This document shows positions 24,401 through 32,144 of a stretch of 36,470 nucleotides of DNA, one piece after another (position 1 is the stretch's first letter; the number at the start of each line of letters is the position of its first letter). The stretch comes from Pseudomonas sp. P7548 (lineage in GTDB: Bacteria; Pseudomonadota; Gammaproteobacteria; Pseudomonadales; Pseudomonadaceae), in the NCBI RefSeq assembly GCF_013386585.1, contig NZ_JACARO010000035.1, positions 52,825-89,294 on the forward strand, in the 5' to 3' direction. The translations under genes were made by a program, and so were the position numbers. The notes under the pieces are model-generated. The model ran no database searches. It had not been told where the DNA came from and saw only the letters and a list, made by a program, of their open reading frames with translations.

Positions 24401-25892
24401 CACCGTGCATGACGATGTCCAGCATGGACTGCATCCCGGGAAATCGACCGGTACGGCCTGGGATCAGGAACGCCTTATGCAAGGTTGGCGCTTCGAACAC
24501 CTTGGGGTCCACGTCGGGAAACGCCTGTTTCAGCGCATCCAGCGCCATTTCCCGACGGCTGGGGATGGGCGTCTGAGCCAGGGTATTAGCACGCCTCAAG
24601 GCCGCCAGTTGGCTGTTGTAGGCCACTCTTACCCGCTCACGCTCGGCATCTGTCGGCGCGGTGGTTTTCAGCAAGCCGTTCGCCACACCCCAGTCGGTCA
24701 GCGCGTGTTGCTGAGCCTGCTGAAGAACAGCCTCGGGCGTGTTGAGCTGCTCGGCCAGGGCCAGCACCTGGGTGTAATTGAGGTTGAGCGCACGCCCTGG
24801 AGAATCCGCTTCAATGCGCGCCGTCGCAATCGCCAACTGCACCCAGGTGACACTGCCGTAAGTCACGCTTGAGGGAATGCCCTTGACCAGGAACTGCGGC
24901 GCCGACTTCGCCATTAGCAGCCGAGCGCCCAGATTGGCGGTTTGCGCTGTCACCCGTCCTTTTTCCAACAGATGACGGCTGAGGCCATCGATCACTGTCG
25001 AAGGTGGCTGGCCCCAATGCCCCTTTTGTGCAAGGTCAAAACCGGCGACTGTCGTGTGCGGCGGTGCGGCCAAAGCCTCAGGGTCCAGCCCCAACTGGAT
25101 CGCAGCCAACAGGTACTCGTTAAGGCTGCTGTCGCTGGCAACCCCATCCAGTTTTGCCTGGATCGCCCGTCCCAGTGCCTGGGCCTTGGGTGAGCCAAGT
25201 AACGTCTCAATCGCAGCGCTTGGCGCGCGCAAGTCCTTCTCGGTGATCGAGCTGCCACTGAGCAGATACCCGAGGACGCCAGTGTGCGTATCCACCAACG
25301 GCAGGCCGGGCAGCCCGGTGGTTGGGCTTTGCAGCATGTCGATGATTGACCGCTGTGCTTGCACGCTGAGCGGTATCGGCCAAGCCAGCGCACCGCTGAA
25401 ATTCCCCAAAGGGTGGACCTGCGCGCGCCGGGTCACGATGTGATTCAACTCGATCAACGCGTCCCAGGTTTTCGCAAGGGTCAAGCCACTGCCTTTCAGA
25501 AAAGCCTCAAGGCTGACAACGGCAGGCGCCGTCAGCGCCTGTTGGCGGTAAAACGTGGAGTCTTCGCACACCGTCATTGAGGCACTTTTCAGGCCCGCCA
25601 TTACCTCGGCTTCAAACCGGGCGGCGTTTTGGCCCTGCACGAGGGGGATGTCTGAGGGGAACCGTTTATTCAGTGCTTCAATCAGCGTGTGTAATTTTCT
25701 CGCCAGAACTTGCCAGTTGCAGCTGTCACCAAATGCGGTTTTCAACGCGGTCGGGTTATCCAGCGTCGACGCTGCACCTTGCGAGCTCGACGTCTGGGGC
25801 CGACCTACCACCACCGTCGATAGAGGGTTGGCGACTGGCACAGTCGGCTGGGTGTCACGGGAATAGGGGTTGGCGGGATTAATGACCGTCAT
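21453..25892 (-). CDS. giant effector/toxin with C-terminal SET methyltransferase-like domain
   Basis: A 1479-residue protein with no Sec signal; the first 12 residues (MTVINPANPYSR) have no acid and an aliphatic residue at positions 3-4, as in type III signals. Residues ~45-993 are paralogous to the adjacent 1169-residue protein; they include the hydrophobic, glycine-rich stretch 715-790 and resemble dermonecrotic-toxin-type scaffolds in pseudomonads (recalled). Residues 1001-1179 hold three 64-residue repeats. Residues 1180-1250 are a Pro-rich linker with KR, PLDLS and VKIE motifs. Residues ~1335-1463 read as SET: GASVWARRDI, YSG (1368-1370), SLVNTA (Asn1418), NNVASISV and GDELLLDYG (Glu1456, Asp1460, Tyr1461). 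The NHS His is Thr1419 here. ATG at 25892 follows a 12-base leader shared with the upstream gene, from which it is 46 nt away. Host-protein methylation is inferred. Confidence 0.85.
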   Translation of the reverse strand: MTVINPANPYSRDTQPTVPVANPLSTVVVGRPQTSSSQGAASTLDNPTALKTAFGDSCNWQVLARKLHTLIEALNKRFPSDIPLVQGQNAARFEAEVMAGLKSASMTVCEDSTFYRQQALTAPAVVSLEAFLKGSGLTLAKTWDALIELNHIVTRRAQVHPLGNFSGALAWPIPLSVQAQRSIIDMLQSPTTGLPGLPLVDTHTGVLGYLLSGSSITEKDLRAPSAAIETLLGSPKAQALGRAIQAKLDGVASDSSLNEYLLAAIQLGLDPEALAAPPHTTVAGFDLAQKGHWGQPPSTVIDGLSRHLLEKGRVTAQTANLGARLLMAKSAPQFLVKGIPSSVTYGSVTWVQLAIATARIEADSPGRALNLNYTQVLALAEQLNTPEAVLQQAQQHALTDWGVANGLLKTTAPTDAERERVRVAYNSQLAALRRANTLAQTPIPSRREMALDALKQAFPDVDPKVFEAPTLHKAFLIPGRTGRFPGMQSMLDIVMHGGPLGANEHWVSRDTRIPIKPFCTQYAAGKLDVATAFKTAYDQAITSIEAGQQGLANYLISTLPPQDRENLEHGQLEFFHTNDYTLAVDMTTKPTLSNRGHTLQVKTTRGGEVNIYEIDTRNATIKKQNYLRRRYTPPYTDENLHHRNANVVSKTVVFDPFKDERLPQVGSTRSDYIARVFAKSLDLRNEDLLQQARGVTSFDETAATNKAIGEFFLNLVPLRSAIVNFSNGNVADGLFDLSLDFIGLVTLGAGKAAQASKALSKGVSSLRGVAKVARFIGATAIEAFNPLSGVGDLTVGAARLIGAGAQRVLSKGLETVNALRGASGSYDLLKAVSKHYDGAATGTLKVAGESVEVGAVLHNGKWYAFDTALMRAYGCPLEDFTAHTHAVDGVSGAAHVEPGSELSNTLFRHFKVSEASISGLSRNSQGVYVAANGHASHIRHTDNAGQTAVYEVRQVTRTEEGAVQARIYHNNRQTEVLVQHIEGDQWQRLGAKGGVHVNGDHLRAWEALSVPEQQKVTIQGFARRHRLNPATWAHYVQADGRLSAAGVILRDRAAGVPLNAITPRHIRDWQGMTQQARDAMTMEGFASGHNLGIADFKGHVRQSGGLMGRGEALLFRAAGGTYDTLTDTHLQQWSQLFQQPGNRVTPEAFRRQHNLNPVTWVTFVYVDGTLSPAGLKRSARAPAGVPVLPPTVQPPPGASRKRPASDPIDPPQQEPLDLSMPKLSPPPPAPNVPIPGPSRTASTVVKIEPGVTTPRTLSSHQVDNSLPILQDPRDPKISLTLALEGPIDDIRISHWNGLLDGLGSAEKKAVADRIKASIKDWLRSEGQHGTKFDETLEVVTPLDDGGPARGASVWARRDIPQFEVLGPYSGKYHASEASLFEEQRKQGSRAVLTYLFGTRSGTRSVSAFNTGNTLSLVNTAQLRNGPAWQANNVASISVGKNLTFYVSLKDIKAGDELLLDYGPYYNPVPDIAIKPDPDA
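22143..22295 (-). other. disordered Pro-rich linker with eukaryotic-type short motifs
   Basis: Codons 1200-1250 of the SET protein. RKRP (1200-1203) is a minimal basic nuclear-localisation-like patch; PLDLS (1215-1219; bases 22236-22250) is the exact CtBP-binding motif known from adenovirus E1A and EVI1-type proteins; VKIE (1245-1248) fits the sumoylation consensus. The surrounding sequence is dominated by Pro, Ser and Gln. Motifs this short can arise by chance; their clustering just ahead of a SET domain is what makes them notable. Confidence 0.5.
22356..22892 (-). repeat. three 64-residue protein repeats in the SET protein
   Basis: Encodes residues 1001-1179. The repeats start at His1001, His1065 and His1129, exactly 64 apart. 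Shared features: H(L/I)xxW, then VT or MT followed by x-x-(G/A)-F, then HxL(N/G), then a hydrophobic-aromatic strand, G-x-L or GGL, and a final (A/R)-rich helix. The middle copy is the most diverged. Absent from the kinase paralogue. Confidence 0.8.
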
Positions 25893-25900
25893 GAGAGGCT

Positions 25901-25912
25901 ACCTGTCCATAG
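25901..25912 (-). repeat. conserved leader before the SET-toxin start (copy 2)
   Basis: Minus-strand CTATGGACAGGT lies 8 nt before the ATG. An identical 12-mer stands 7 nt before the kinase-toxin ATG at 29456-29467. It includes AGGT, the likely ribosome-binding site of both genes. Confidence 0.7.
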
Positions 25913-25938
25913 TCAAGGGGTTGTCCGGCGTAACGCTG

Positions 25939-28900
25939 TCAAGGCGCCTTAGCGAGAAGCTCGTTGAACTTGCGGCGTGCCTCTTCCTTACTCCGGTAGT
26001 ACACATCGCTGACGCCCGGCACCATAAACTCGGCAGGCAGACCATCCATGTCCACGGGAAACACTTTGTTGTCTCTTGCGGAGTACATGAAGTTTTTCAA
26101 CTGAGGATCGTTATGGAAAATGTCCTTCGCTTCCATTTCTGCGAATGCATCGTCGAGTAACGACCGCGCGGATGCCGGCAAACTGCCCTTTTCAATCTGG
26201 CTGAGGTCGATGCCGTCGATCCTGCCCATCTTTATGTACTTACGCCCCTCATCGATCATCACCACGGCAAAGCCTTCGCCGTAGTATTTGTTCAGGTTGA
26301 CCACCTCCATATCGGTGTGGCCCTCGGCAGTGGTCAGTCGCGTCGGTCCCAGGTCTTTGTAAACACTCTTGCCATCCAGGCTCGCGTAGATAATGCCCTC
26401 TCCACCCCGCCCAATCTCCGGCCCAAGGTCCGACTTGACCGACGGCAGGCCACCGCCCTGAGCGCCGAGACGTTGCCACTGGTCACCCTGGACATGCTCG
26501 ACCAGCAGAGGGGTTTGCCGGTTGTTGTGATAGATCCGCGCTTGCACGGCCCCGTCTGCCGTACGGGTCACCTGGCGGACTTCGTACACGGCGCTCAGGC
26601 CGGTGCTGTCGGTATGCCGGATATGCGACAGGTGCCCATCAGCAGCGACGTACACGCCCCGGCTGTCAGGTGTAAGCCCGGTAATGCTCGATGCCGGCAC
26701 CTTGTAGTTGCCAAATTGGGTATTGCTCAATGCTCGGGAGGGCTCGATATTCGCGGGGCTGATCGCACCGTCCACAGCCCGGGTTCTTGGCGTGAACCCA
26801 TCAAGGGGTGGGCCGTAGGGGCGCATCTTGTCAGGGTCAAAACCGTACCATTTGCCCCTGAGGAGCACTGCACCGTTTTCAGTGCTTTGGCCCGCTATTT
26901 TGAGGCTGCCGGTCGCTGCTTCACCGTAGTGTTTGCTGGCGGCCTTGAGCAGGTCATAACTGCCACTGGCTCCCCTGAGCTTGTTGACGGTTTCCACGCC
27001 TTTCTGCGCACCTTTGGCAAGCAAACGGGCGCCTCCCGTGGCCAAATCCACCAAACCACTGAAGGGGTTGAACGCCTCGACAGCGGTAGCCCCCAGCAAG
27101 CGCGCGACTTTGGTCACCGCACCTAGACTGGAAACACCTTTGGCCAGCAATCTGCTCGCCTGTGCAGCCTTCCCGGCCCCCAGCGTCACGAGGCCTATGA
27201 CATCCAGCCCGAGGTCAAACAGGCCTGCCGCGTAGTTGCCGTTACTGAAATTGACGATGGCCGATCGCAAGGGAATGAGGTTGAGAAAGAACTCACCTAT
27301 CGCATCATTCCGGGCACGCCCCTGGTCGTAGGACGTGAAGCCCCTGGCGTGGTTGAGCAGGTCTTCATTGTGCAAGTCGAGAGACTTGGCGAAAACCTTC
27401 GCAATGTATTTACTGCGTTCGGACCCCAAGCTGTCAGGCACGGTTGCCGGCGCGTTTTTTTCGCGGGCCTGGGCCGCCTCCTCCTTGAAGGGATCAAACA
27501 GCACTGTCTTACTAACGGTATTTGCCGTGCGATCTTCCAGCTTCCCGGTTGTATAGGGCGGTGTGTAGCGTGATCTTAAGTAGTCGCGGTTTTTTATGCT
27601 GAACGTGCGGGTGTCGATCTCATAAATATGCGTCTCGCCGCCCCGGGTTACCTTGACATCGAGGGTATGCCCCCGGGTTTTCAAAGCCAGGGGGGTGGTG
27701 AGGTCCATGGCCATGGTGTAGTCATTCGTGTGAAAAAACTCCAGCCGGCCATATTCGAAGTTCATTCTATCTTCAGGCGCCAGCGTGGAAATCAGGTAGC
27801 GAACCAAACCCTCATGCCCGTTTTCAAGGGCTGTGAGGCTTTGCTCATAGGCGCTGGCGAATGCACCCGATACATCCAGCTTGCCGCTTTCGGACAATGC
27901 ACAGAACCGCTGGATGGGGATGCGTTTATCCTGGGAAATCCAATGTTCCTTATCACCCAGCGTGTCCCCCTCCATGACGATATCCATCATCGAACGCATG
28001 CCAGGAAACACACCGGGCCGCCCTGGATTGAGCCAGGCTTTCTGCAAGGTCTTTGCTTCAAAGACGTGGGTTTCAACCTCAGGAAAGGCCGCTTTGAGCT
28101 GGGCAAGCGCCAACGCCTTGCGGTCGGGTATTTCAGTCTGCAGCAAGGTCGCTGCAGACGTCAGGACACTTAACTGGTTGTTGTAGGCGAGCCGGATGCG
28201 TTCCATTTCACTTGCGACAGATGAAGTGTCGCGCCCATCAACAACACCGTTGGCCGCTGCCCATAGGGTCAGGGCGTTGCGCTGGGCCACTTGAACGCCC
28301 GGTAGGCCGGGGCCGATCTCTTCGGCTGCGACCAGGACTTCGCTGTAGGTCATGTTCAGGACACGGCCGGGGGAGTCCGCCTCAAGCCTGGCCGTGGCTA
28401 TCGCAAATTGGGTCCAGAGCAGGCTGCCATATGTCACGCTGGAAGGAACGCCCTTGACCAGCAACTCAGGGGCCTGGCGAGCCAGCAGCAGGCGTGCGGC
28501 CAGATCTGCCGTCTGCCGGGAGGCTCTGCCCTTTATCCTCAAGTGCTCGGCCAAAGCCTGGATCACTACCGACGCGGGTTTGCCCCAGTGTGAACGCTGC
28601 GCCAGGTCAAACCCGGCAACACTGTTGGGGGCAGGACGCCCACGTGACTCAGGATCAAGCCCGACATGAATAGCTGCCAAAAGGTAGTCATTGATGCTGG
28701 TGTCCGTGGCAATACCACCCAATTTGTCCTGCAGGGCTTTCCCCAGCGCCTGGGCCTTGGGTGAGCCGAGCAGTTTCTCAATCGCCAGGCTCGGCCTCTT
28801 CAAGTCAGACTCGGACACAGCACTGCCACTGAACAAGTGCCCCAGCACCCCCTTGGCACCCTCGGCCAATGGCACCCCCGGCAGGCCGGACGAATCACTT

Positions 28901-29448
28901 TGCAGCCAGGCAGCCAACGAATCCTGGTCCTGATTCGACAACGGTACAGGCCAGGCGAGTGCGCCACTGAAATTGCCCAGGGGATGTACCTGAGCGTTCT
29001 TGGCAACCACGTTATTGAGTTCGATCAGCGCGCCAATGGATTTCGGTACGCTCAGGCCACTGGCCGCCAGAAAGGCGTCCAGACTGGAAGACGTCAGCGG
29101 ATGCTGCTGAAAATAGGTGGAATCCTCACACACATGGATCGTGGTGTTTTTCAAGCGTGCTGCCAAGTCCGCCTGAAAACCGCTGCCCTGCTGATGCGGC
29201 GCTGCCAGCGCTTGATCAGGATAAGCCTCGCTCAAGGCTTGTGTGACATCCTTGAGTTTTTTTGCCAGGGCTAGCCAGTTGCAACTGTCGCCGAAAGCCC
29301 TTTTCAACGCCGCCGGGTTGTCGAGCGTCGGGGCCTGCACCTGAAGGTTTGGCGACTGTAGCGGGAGGTTCGTCGAGGGTGGCGGTGTTTGATCACCTGC
29401 GCTTGTTACGGAATATGATGGAGTACGTAGGGCATTGATGGCGTGCAT
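25939..29448 (-). CDS. giant effector/toxin with C-terminal minimal protein-kinase domain
   Basis: A 1169-residue protein. The N-terminus (MHAINALRTPSYSVTSAG) is Ser/Thr-rich with no acidic residue before Asp19, as in type III effectors, and there is no Sec signal. Residues ~40-999 are paralogous to the neighbouring SET protein throughout, including GDSCNW, HPLGNFSGALAWP, VKGVPSSVTYGS and FFHTNDYT. From ~1000 it diverges into a compact kinase: glycine loop GRGGEG (1013-1018), Lys1031 in VYKDL, Glu1048 as likely helix-C partner, catalytic HNDPQLKN (Asp1114, Asn1119) and VDMDG (Asp1133 in the DFG position). With about 170 residues it is like the OspG/HopBF1 minimal kinases, which lack the usual C-lobe extensions. 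ATG at 29448 was chosen over an upstream GTG because of the shared leader. First gene of a two-gene operon behind an hrp-like box. Role in a host cell is inferred. Confidence 0.85.
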   Translation of the reverse strand: MHAINALRTPSYSVTSAGDQTPPPSTNLPLQSPNLQVQAPTLDNPAALKRAFGDSCNWLALAKKLKDVTQALSEAYPDQALAAPHQQGSGFQADLAARLKNTTIHVCEDSTYFQQHPLTSSSLDAFLAASGLSVPKSIGALIELNNVVAKNAQVHPLGNFSGALAWPVPLSNQDQDSLAAWLQSDSSGLPGVPLAEGAKGVLGHLFSGSAVSESDLKRPSLAIEKLLGSPKAQALGKALQDKLGGIATDTSINDYLLAAIHVGLDPESRGRPAPNSVAGFDLAQRSHWGKPASVVIQALAEHLRIKGRASRQTADLAARLLLARQAPELLVKGVPSSVTYGSLLWTQFAIATARLEADSPGRVLNMTYSEVLVAAEEIGPGLPGVQVAQRNALTLWAAANGVVDGRDTSSVASEMERIRLAYNNQLSVLTSAATLLQTEIPDRKALALAQLKAAFPEVETHVFEAKTLQKAWLNPGRPGVFPGMRSMMDIVMEGDTLGDKEHWISQDKRIPIQRFCALSESGKLDVSGAFASAYEQSLTALENGHEGLVRYLISTLAPEDRMNFEYGRLEFFHTNDYTMAMDLTTPLALKTRGHTLDVKVTRGGETHIYEIDTRTFSIKNRDYLRSRYTPPYTTGKLEDRTANTVSKTVLFDPFKEEAAQAREKNAPATVPDSLGSERSKYIAKVFAKSLDLHNEDLLNHARGFTSYDQGRARNDAIGEFFLNLIPLRSAIVNFSNGNYAAGLFDLGLDVIGLVTLGAGKAAQASRLLAKGVSSLGAVTKVARLLGATAVEAFNPFSGLVDLATGGARLLAKGAQKGVETVNKLRGASGSYDLLKAASKHYGEAATGSLKIAGQSTENGAVLLRGKWYGFDPDKMRPYGPPLDGFTPRTRAVDGAISPANIEPSRALSNTQFGNYKVPASSITGLTPDSRGVYVAADGHLSHIRHTDSTGLSAVYEVRQVTRTADGAVQARIYHNNRQTPLLVEHVQGDQWQRLGAQGGGLPSVKSDLGPEIGRGGEGIIYASLDGKSVYKDLGPTRLTTAEGHTDMEVVNLNKYYGEGFAVVMIDEGRKYIKMGRIDGIDLSQIEKGSLPASARSLLDDAFAEMEAKDIFHNDPQLKNFMYSARDNKVFPVDMDGLPAEFMVPGVSDVYYRSKEEARRKFNELLAKAP

Positions 29449-29455
29449 AGTAGTG

Positions 29456-29467
29456 ACCTGTCCATAG
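29456..29467 (-). repeat. conserved leader before the kinase-toxin start (copy 1)
   Basis: Same 12 bases as 25901-25912, seven nt before the ATG at 29448. This supports the chosen start and shows that the duplication included the translation signal. Confidence 0.7.
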
Positions 29468-29515
29468 CGGGAATACGTCCTGCCACCCACGCCTTTCGGC
29501 CTGGTTGGCGTTCAC

Positions 29516-29544
29516 TGGGTGTTAATCCCCAGGGAAGCAGTTCC
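29516..29544 (-). promoter_or_regulatory. candidate hrp box (HrpL/RspL sigma-factor promoter)
   Basis: On the minus strand GGAACT (29539-29544), a 16-base spacer, and ACACCCA (29516-29522). The consensus is GGAAC(C/T)-N15/16-CCACNNA, so only the first C of the -10 part differs. It lies 67 nt before the ATG of the first toxin gene and inside the only intergenic space available for its promoter. Motif-based; a T3SS locus is not in this window. Confidence 0.55.
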
Positions 29545-29586
29545 CGCTTGACTGTCAGTGCTTATGTCAATGCCACTGTCTTCGGA

Positions 29587-30519
29587 TCAGTAACCCCGTG
29601 CGAAATCCACAGTCCCACGCAGTGCTTTTTTGGCTTGATACGCCCGCAGGTTTTGCACAAACAACTCCACCATCAACTCCGGCGACGTTGGCGCCGAGCT
29701 GTGCCCCGTCAGCAACAGCCCCCAGGCGGTCCAGAAAGGATGCCGTTGTGGCAGCGGTTCCTGGCGGCACACATCGATCACCGCGCCGGCCAGGTGCCCT
29801 TCCTTCAAGGCCTCGACCAGGTCGGCATCCACCACCGACACACCGCGCCCGACGTTGATAAACAACCCGGTCGGCTTGAATTGCTTGAACAACGCCGCGT
29901 CGTACAGGTCGTGGGTGTTGGGGGTGTTGGGCAGCAGGTTGATCACGTAATCCACCTCGCCCACCAGGCGGCCCAACTGGTCCAGCCCGGCCACTTCGAT
30001 GAACGGCGCCTGCTCCCGGGCGGCACTGGCAATGCCGTACAGCTTCACGCCGAACGGCACCAGGAACTCGGCAACACCCTGGCCGATATCGCCGGTGCCC
30101 ACGATCAACGCCTTGCGCCCCGCCAGGCTCTGGCCCATGCGATTGTCCCACTTGCGCTCGACCTGGCTGACCAGCCGCGCCAGCACTTCACGCTCGTGGC
30201 CGAGCATATAGGTGAGCACGAATTCAGCCATGACCTGGCCGTAGATGCCCACCGCACGGGTGAGGCGATAGTCGCGGGGCAAGCCATCGGCCAACAGCGG
30301 CGTGATACCGGCCCAGGTCGATTGCAGCCATTGCGGGTGATGACCTTGGCGCAACAGCGTCGCCAGCAGGTCTGGCTGGCCCAGCCATACCGGGCAATCG
30401 GCGGCCAGGCGCGACAGCTCGGCCGAGTCGCCGCTGGTGAACACCTCAAGGTTCGGAGCCGCTGCGCTCAGCAACTGGGCGTAGAGCGGGTGATCCTGTT
30501 CAGCAATCAGAACACGCAT
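29587..30519 (-). CDS. D-2-hydroxyacid dehydrogenase (GhrA/PdxB-like fold)
   Basis: 310 residues. The Rossmann motif GTGDIG is at residues 141-146 and the catalytic trio Arg225 (NVGRG), Glu254 (CRQEPLP) and His273 (TGHSSAP) is in place, typical of D-isomer-specific 2-hydroxyacid dehydrogenases that reduce glyoxylate, hydroxypyruvate or related acids. The absence of an Asp or Arg right after the Gly loop leaves cofactor preference unclear. AAAGG lies before the ATG at good spacing. It is downstream of ycgL/rnd on the same strand, separated by a hairpin at 30614-30631, and the toxin genes follow it. Confidence 0.92.
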   Translation of the reverse strand: MRVLIAEQDHPLYAQLLSAAAPNLEVFTSGDSAELSRLAADCPVWLGQPDLLATLLRQGHHPQWLQSTWAGITPLLADGLPRDYRLTRAVGIYGQVMAEFVLTYMLGHEREVLARLVSQVERKWDNRMGQSLAGRKALIVGTGDIGQGVAEFLVPFGVKLYGIASAAREQAPFIEVAGLDQLGRLVGEVDYVINLLPNTPNTHDLYDAALFKQFKPTGLFINVGRGVSVVDADLVEALKEGHLAGAVIDVCRQEPLPQRHPFWTAWGLLLTGHSSAPTSPELMVELFVQNLRAYQAKKALRGTVDFARGY

Positions 30520-30613
30520 GGTTAAAACCTTTCAAAAACAATGCAGGCGACCGCCGAGGCCGTTCGCTGCCTCCCTGCGGCCAGCGCCTGATAATACGAG
30601 TCCATGGATGAAT

Positions 30614-30631
30614 GTGCCCTGAACAGGGCAC
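30614..30631. terminator. stem-loop after ycgL
   Basis: Perfect palindrome gtgccctg-aa-cagggcac (effectively a six-base loop). It lies 8 nt past the ycgL stop and before the dehydrogenase gene, both on the minus strand. No strong U-run. Confidence 0.45.
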
Positions 30632-30638
30632 CGACCGA

Positions 30639-30932
30639 TCACATCGGGTCGTTGCGGCGCAGCAGCTCTTCGGGCAAGTGTTCGATGTACTCGTCCTCGG
30701 CCGGTGGCATTTGCAGGTGGTAACCCTGCTTGTCGAGGTTTTCCAGGACTTGCACGATGTCTTCCTGTTGCAGCTTGCGCTCAGGTGTCAGCACCAGGTC
30801 GAAGGCGTGCGCCGGCTTGCCGAAAATCGTCAGCAGGCCTTCGGGTACCCGTTCAAGGGCATCGCTCTTGAGCACATACAGGTACATGCCAGTGCGTTTG
30901 GAGCTGCGGTAGATGGAGCAAATACGTTTCAA
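30639..30932 (-). CDS. ycgL: YcgL domain protein
   Basis: 97 residues matching the YcgL family: [20 protein letters not shown] at the N-terminus, then [13 protein letters not shown], then [20 protein letters not shown]. The start is a TTG, which overlaps the rnd stop as TTGA; no ATG is available in frame before the conserved [10 protein letters not shown]. Proteins of this family are small cytoplasmic proteins of uncertain role, often next to rnd in gammaproteobacteria. Translational coupling to rnd is likely. Confidence 0.92.
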   Translation of the reverse strand: MKRICSIYRSSKRTGMYLYVLKSDALERVPEGLLTIFGKPAHAFDLVLTPERKLQQEDIVQVLENLDKQGYHLQMPPAEDEYIEHLPEELLRRNDPM

Positions 30933-32062
30933 GGCTGTTCTCCGGCAGTGGCCAGGCTGTCGAGCAGCGCCTGGCCCATCAACTCGCGGCGCCAGCCACG
31001 CAGCGAGTCTGGCAATTGGTAAGGCCCATCGGGATAGCCACTTTTGACCAGGGCTTCGAGGGTTTTCTTGCGCAGCATCAGTTCCGGCGCCATGTCCAGG
31101 CGCTCAGCTTCGGCCTGGCCCAGGGCACGCAGTTGCTTGATCAGCGCCGCGGCATCCACCGGCAGCGGTTCGGCAACGGCGGGCGGCCACTGGTCCATCG
31201 GCACGCTGCCGGCACGTTTGATCAGATCCAGCAGGAACTGGCCGTCCTGACGCACGGTGCGCGGGTGCATGTCTTCGATCTTGCCCAGCGCGGCGAGGTT
31301 ATCCGGCTGGGATTTGGCCAGGGGCCATAGCGAGTGTTCGCGAATGATGCGGTTGCGCGGCAAGTCACGCGCGCGGGCCTGCTGTTCACGCCAGGCGCAC
31401 AGCTCGCGCAATACGGCGAGTTGCGCGCGGGACAGTTTCCACGCCAGCTTGGCGTCGCGGTACACCTCGTAAGGGTCCACTTCGCGGCGTAGGTTGGCCA
31501 CCAGTTCGGCGCCGTCTTCCAGGACCCACGTGTACTTGTCGTCCGACAGTTGCGGGCGCAAGCGGGTGTAGACCTCCGCCAGGTGCACCGCATCTTCGGC
31601 GGCATAGCTCACCTGGGTCTCGGACAGTGGCCGCTGCAGCCAGTCCGAACGGGTCTCGCCCTTGGGCAATTCGATATCGAGCACGGCCTGCACCAGGCGC
31701 GAATAGCCCATGGAGAAACCGAGGTTCAGATAAGCCGCCGCCAGTTGGGTATCGAACAACGGCACCGGCAGGCTGCCGGTCAGGCGCAGCAATACTTCCA
31801 GGTCTTCGCTGCAGGCGTGTACCACCTTGATCACCGCCGGGTTCTCCAGCAAGGCGGCCAAGGGTTGCCAGTTGTCGATGGTCAGGGGATCGATCAGGTA
31901 AGCGCGTGCGCCATCACCGATCTGGATCAGCCCGGCAATAGGATAAAAGGTGTCGACCCGCATGAATTCGGTGTCGAGGGCGACGAATGGCAACTGCTGC
32001 CATTCGGCGCAGTGCTGGCCGAGGCTATCGTTGTCGCAGATCCAGTGAATATCGATGGCCAC
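30929..32062 (-). CDS. rnd: ribonuclease D
   Basis: 377 residues, the usual RNase D length. The DEDD 3'-5' exonuclease domain comes first: Exo[11 protein letters not shown] (Asp30, Glu32), Exo[12 protein letters not shown] and Exo[17 protein letters not shown]. An HRDC domain follows ([20 protein letters not shown]) with a final helical HRDC-like part. It trims tRNA 3' ends and other stable RNAs. The start is a GTG at 32062 with AGGGAG upstream, which gives the family N-terminus [10 protein letters not shown]; the longer frame lacks support. It overlaps ycgL by four bases. Confidence 0.95.
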   Translation of the reverse strand: MAIDIHWICDNDSLGQHCAEWQQLPFVALDTEFMRVDTFYPIAGLIQIGDGARAYLIDPLTIDNWQPLAALLENPAVIKVVHACSEDLEVLLRLTGSLPVPLFDTQLAAAYLNLGFSMGYSRLVQAVLDIELPKGETRSDWLQRPLSETQVSYAAEDAVHLAEVYTRLRPQLSDDKYTWVLEDGAELVANLRREVDPYEVYRDAKLAWKLSRAQLAVLRELCAWREQQARARDLPRNRIIREHSLWPLAKSQPDNLAALGKIEDMHPRTVRQDGQFLLDLIKRAGSVPMDQWPPAVAEPLPVDAAALIKQLRALGQAEAERLDMAPELMLRKKTLEALVKSGYPDGPYQLPDSLRGWRRELMGQALLDSLATAGEQP

Positions 32063-32144
32063 ACGGCTCTCCCTTGAAGAATGGCGCGCAGTATATATCG
32101 CGAAAGGCCGTAGCGAGCATTCGCTGTGCACGCACAATCGTGAA

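Noticed and set aside
21453..29448. Leucine-rich-repeat / NEL ubiquitin-ligase ends in the giant toxins
   Set aside because: Similar scaffolds in pseudomonads often end so, but no LRR pattern or NEL Cys motif is present here; the ends are a kinase and a SET-like domain.
21453..29448. Type VI or Rhs/contact-dependent antibacterial toxin pair with an immunity gene
   Set aside because: No PAAR, Rhs YD repeats, VgrG or small immunity-type gene follows either toxin, and both warheads are host-type enzymes.
29449..29490. Fourteen-codon longer N-terminus of the kinase toxin (GTG at 29490)
   Set aside because: It would place the shared 12-base leader inside the coding region; the paralogue starts right after the same leader.
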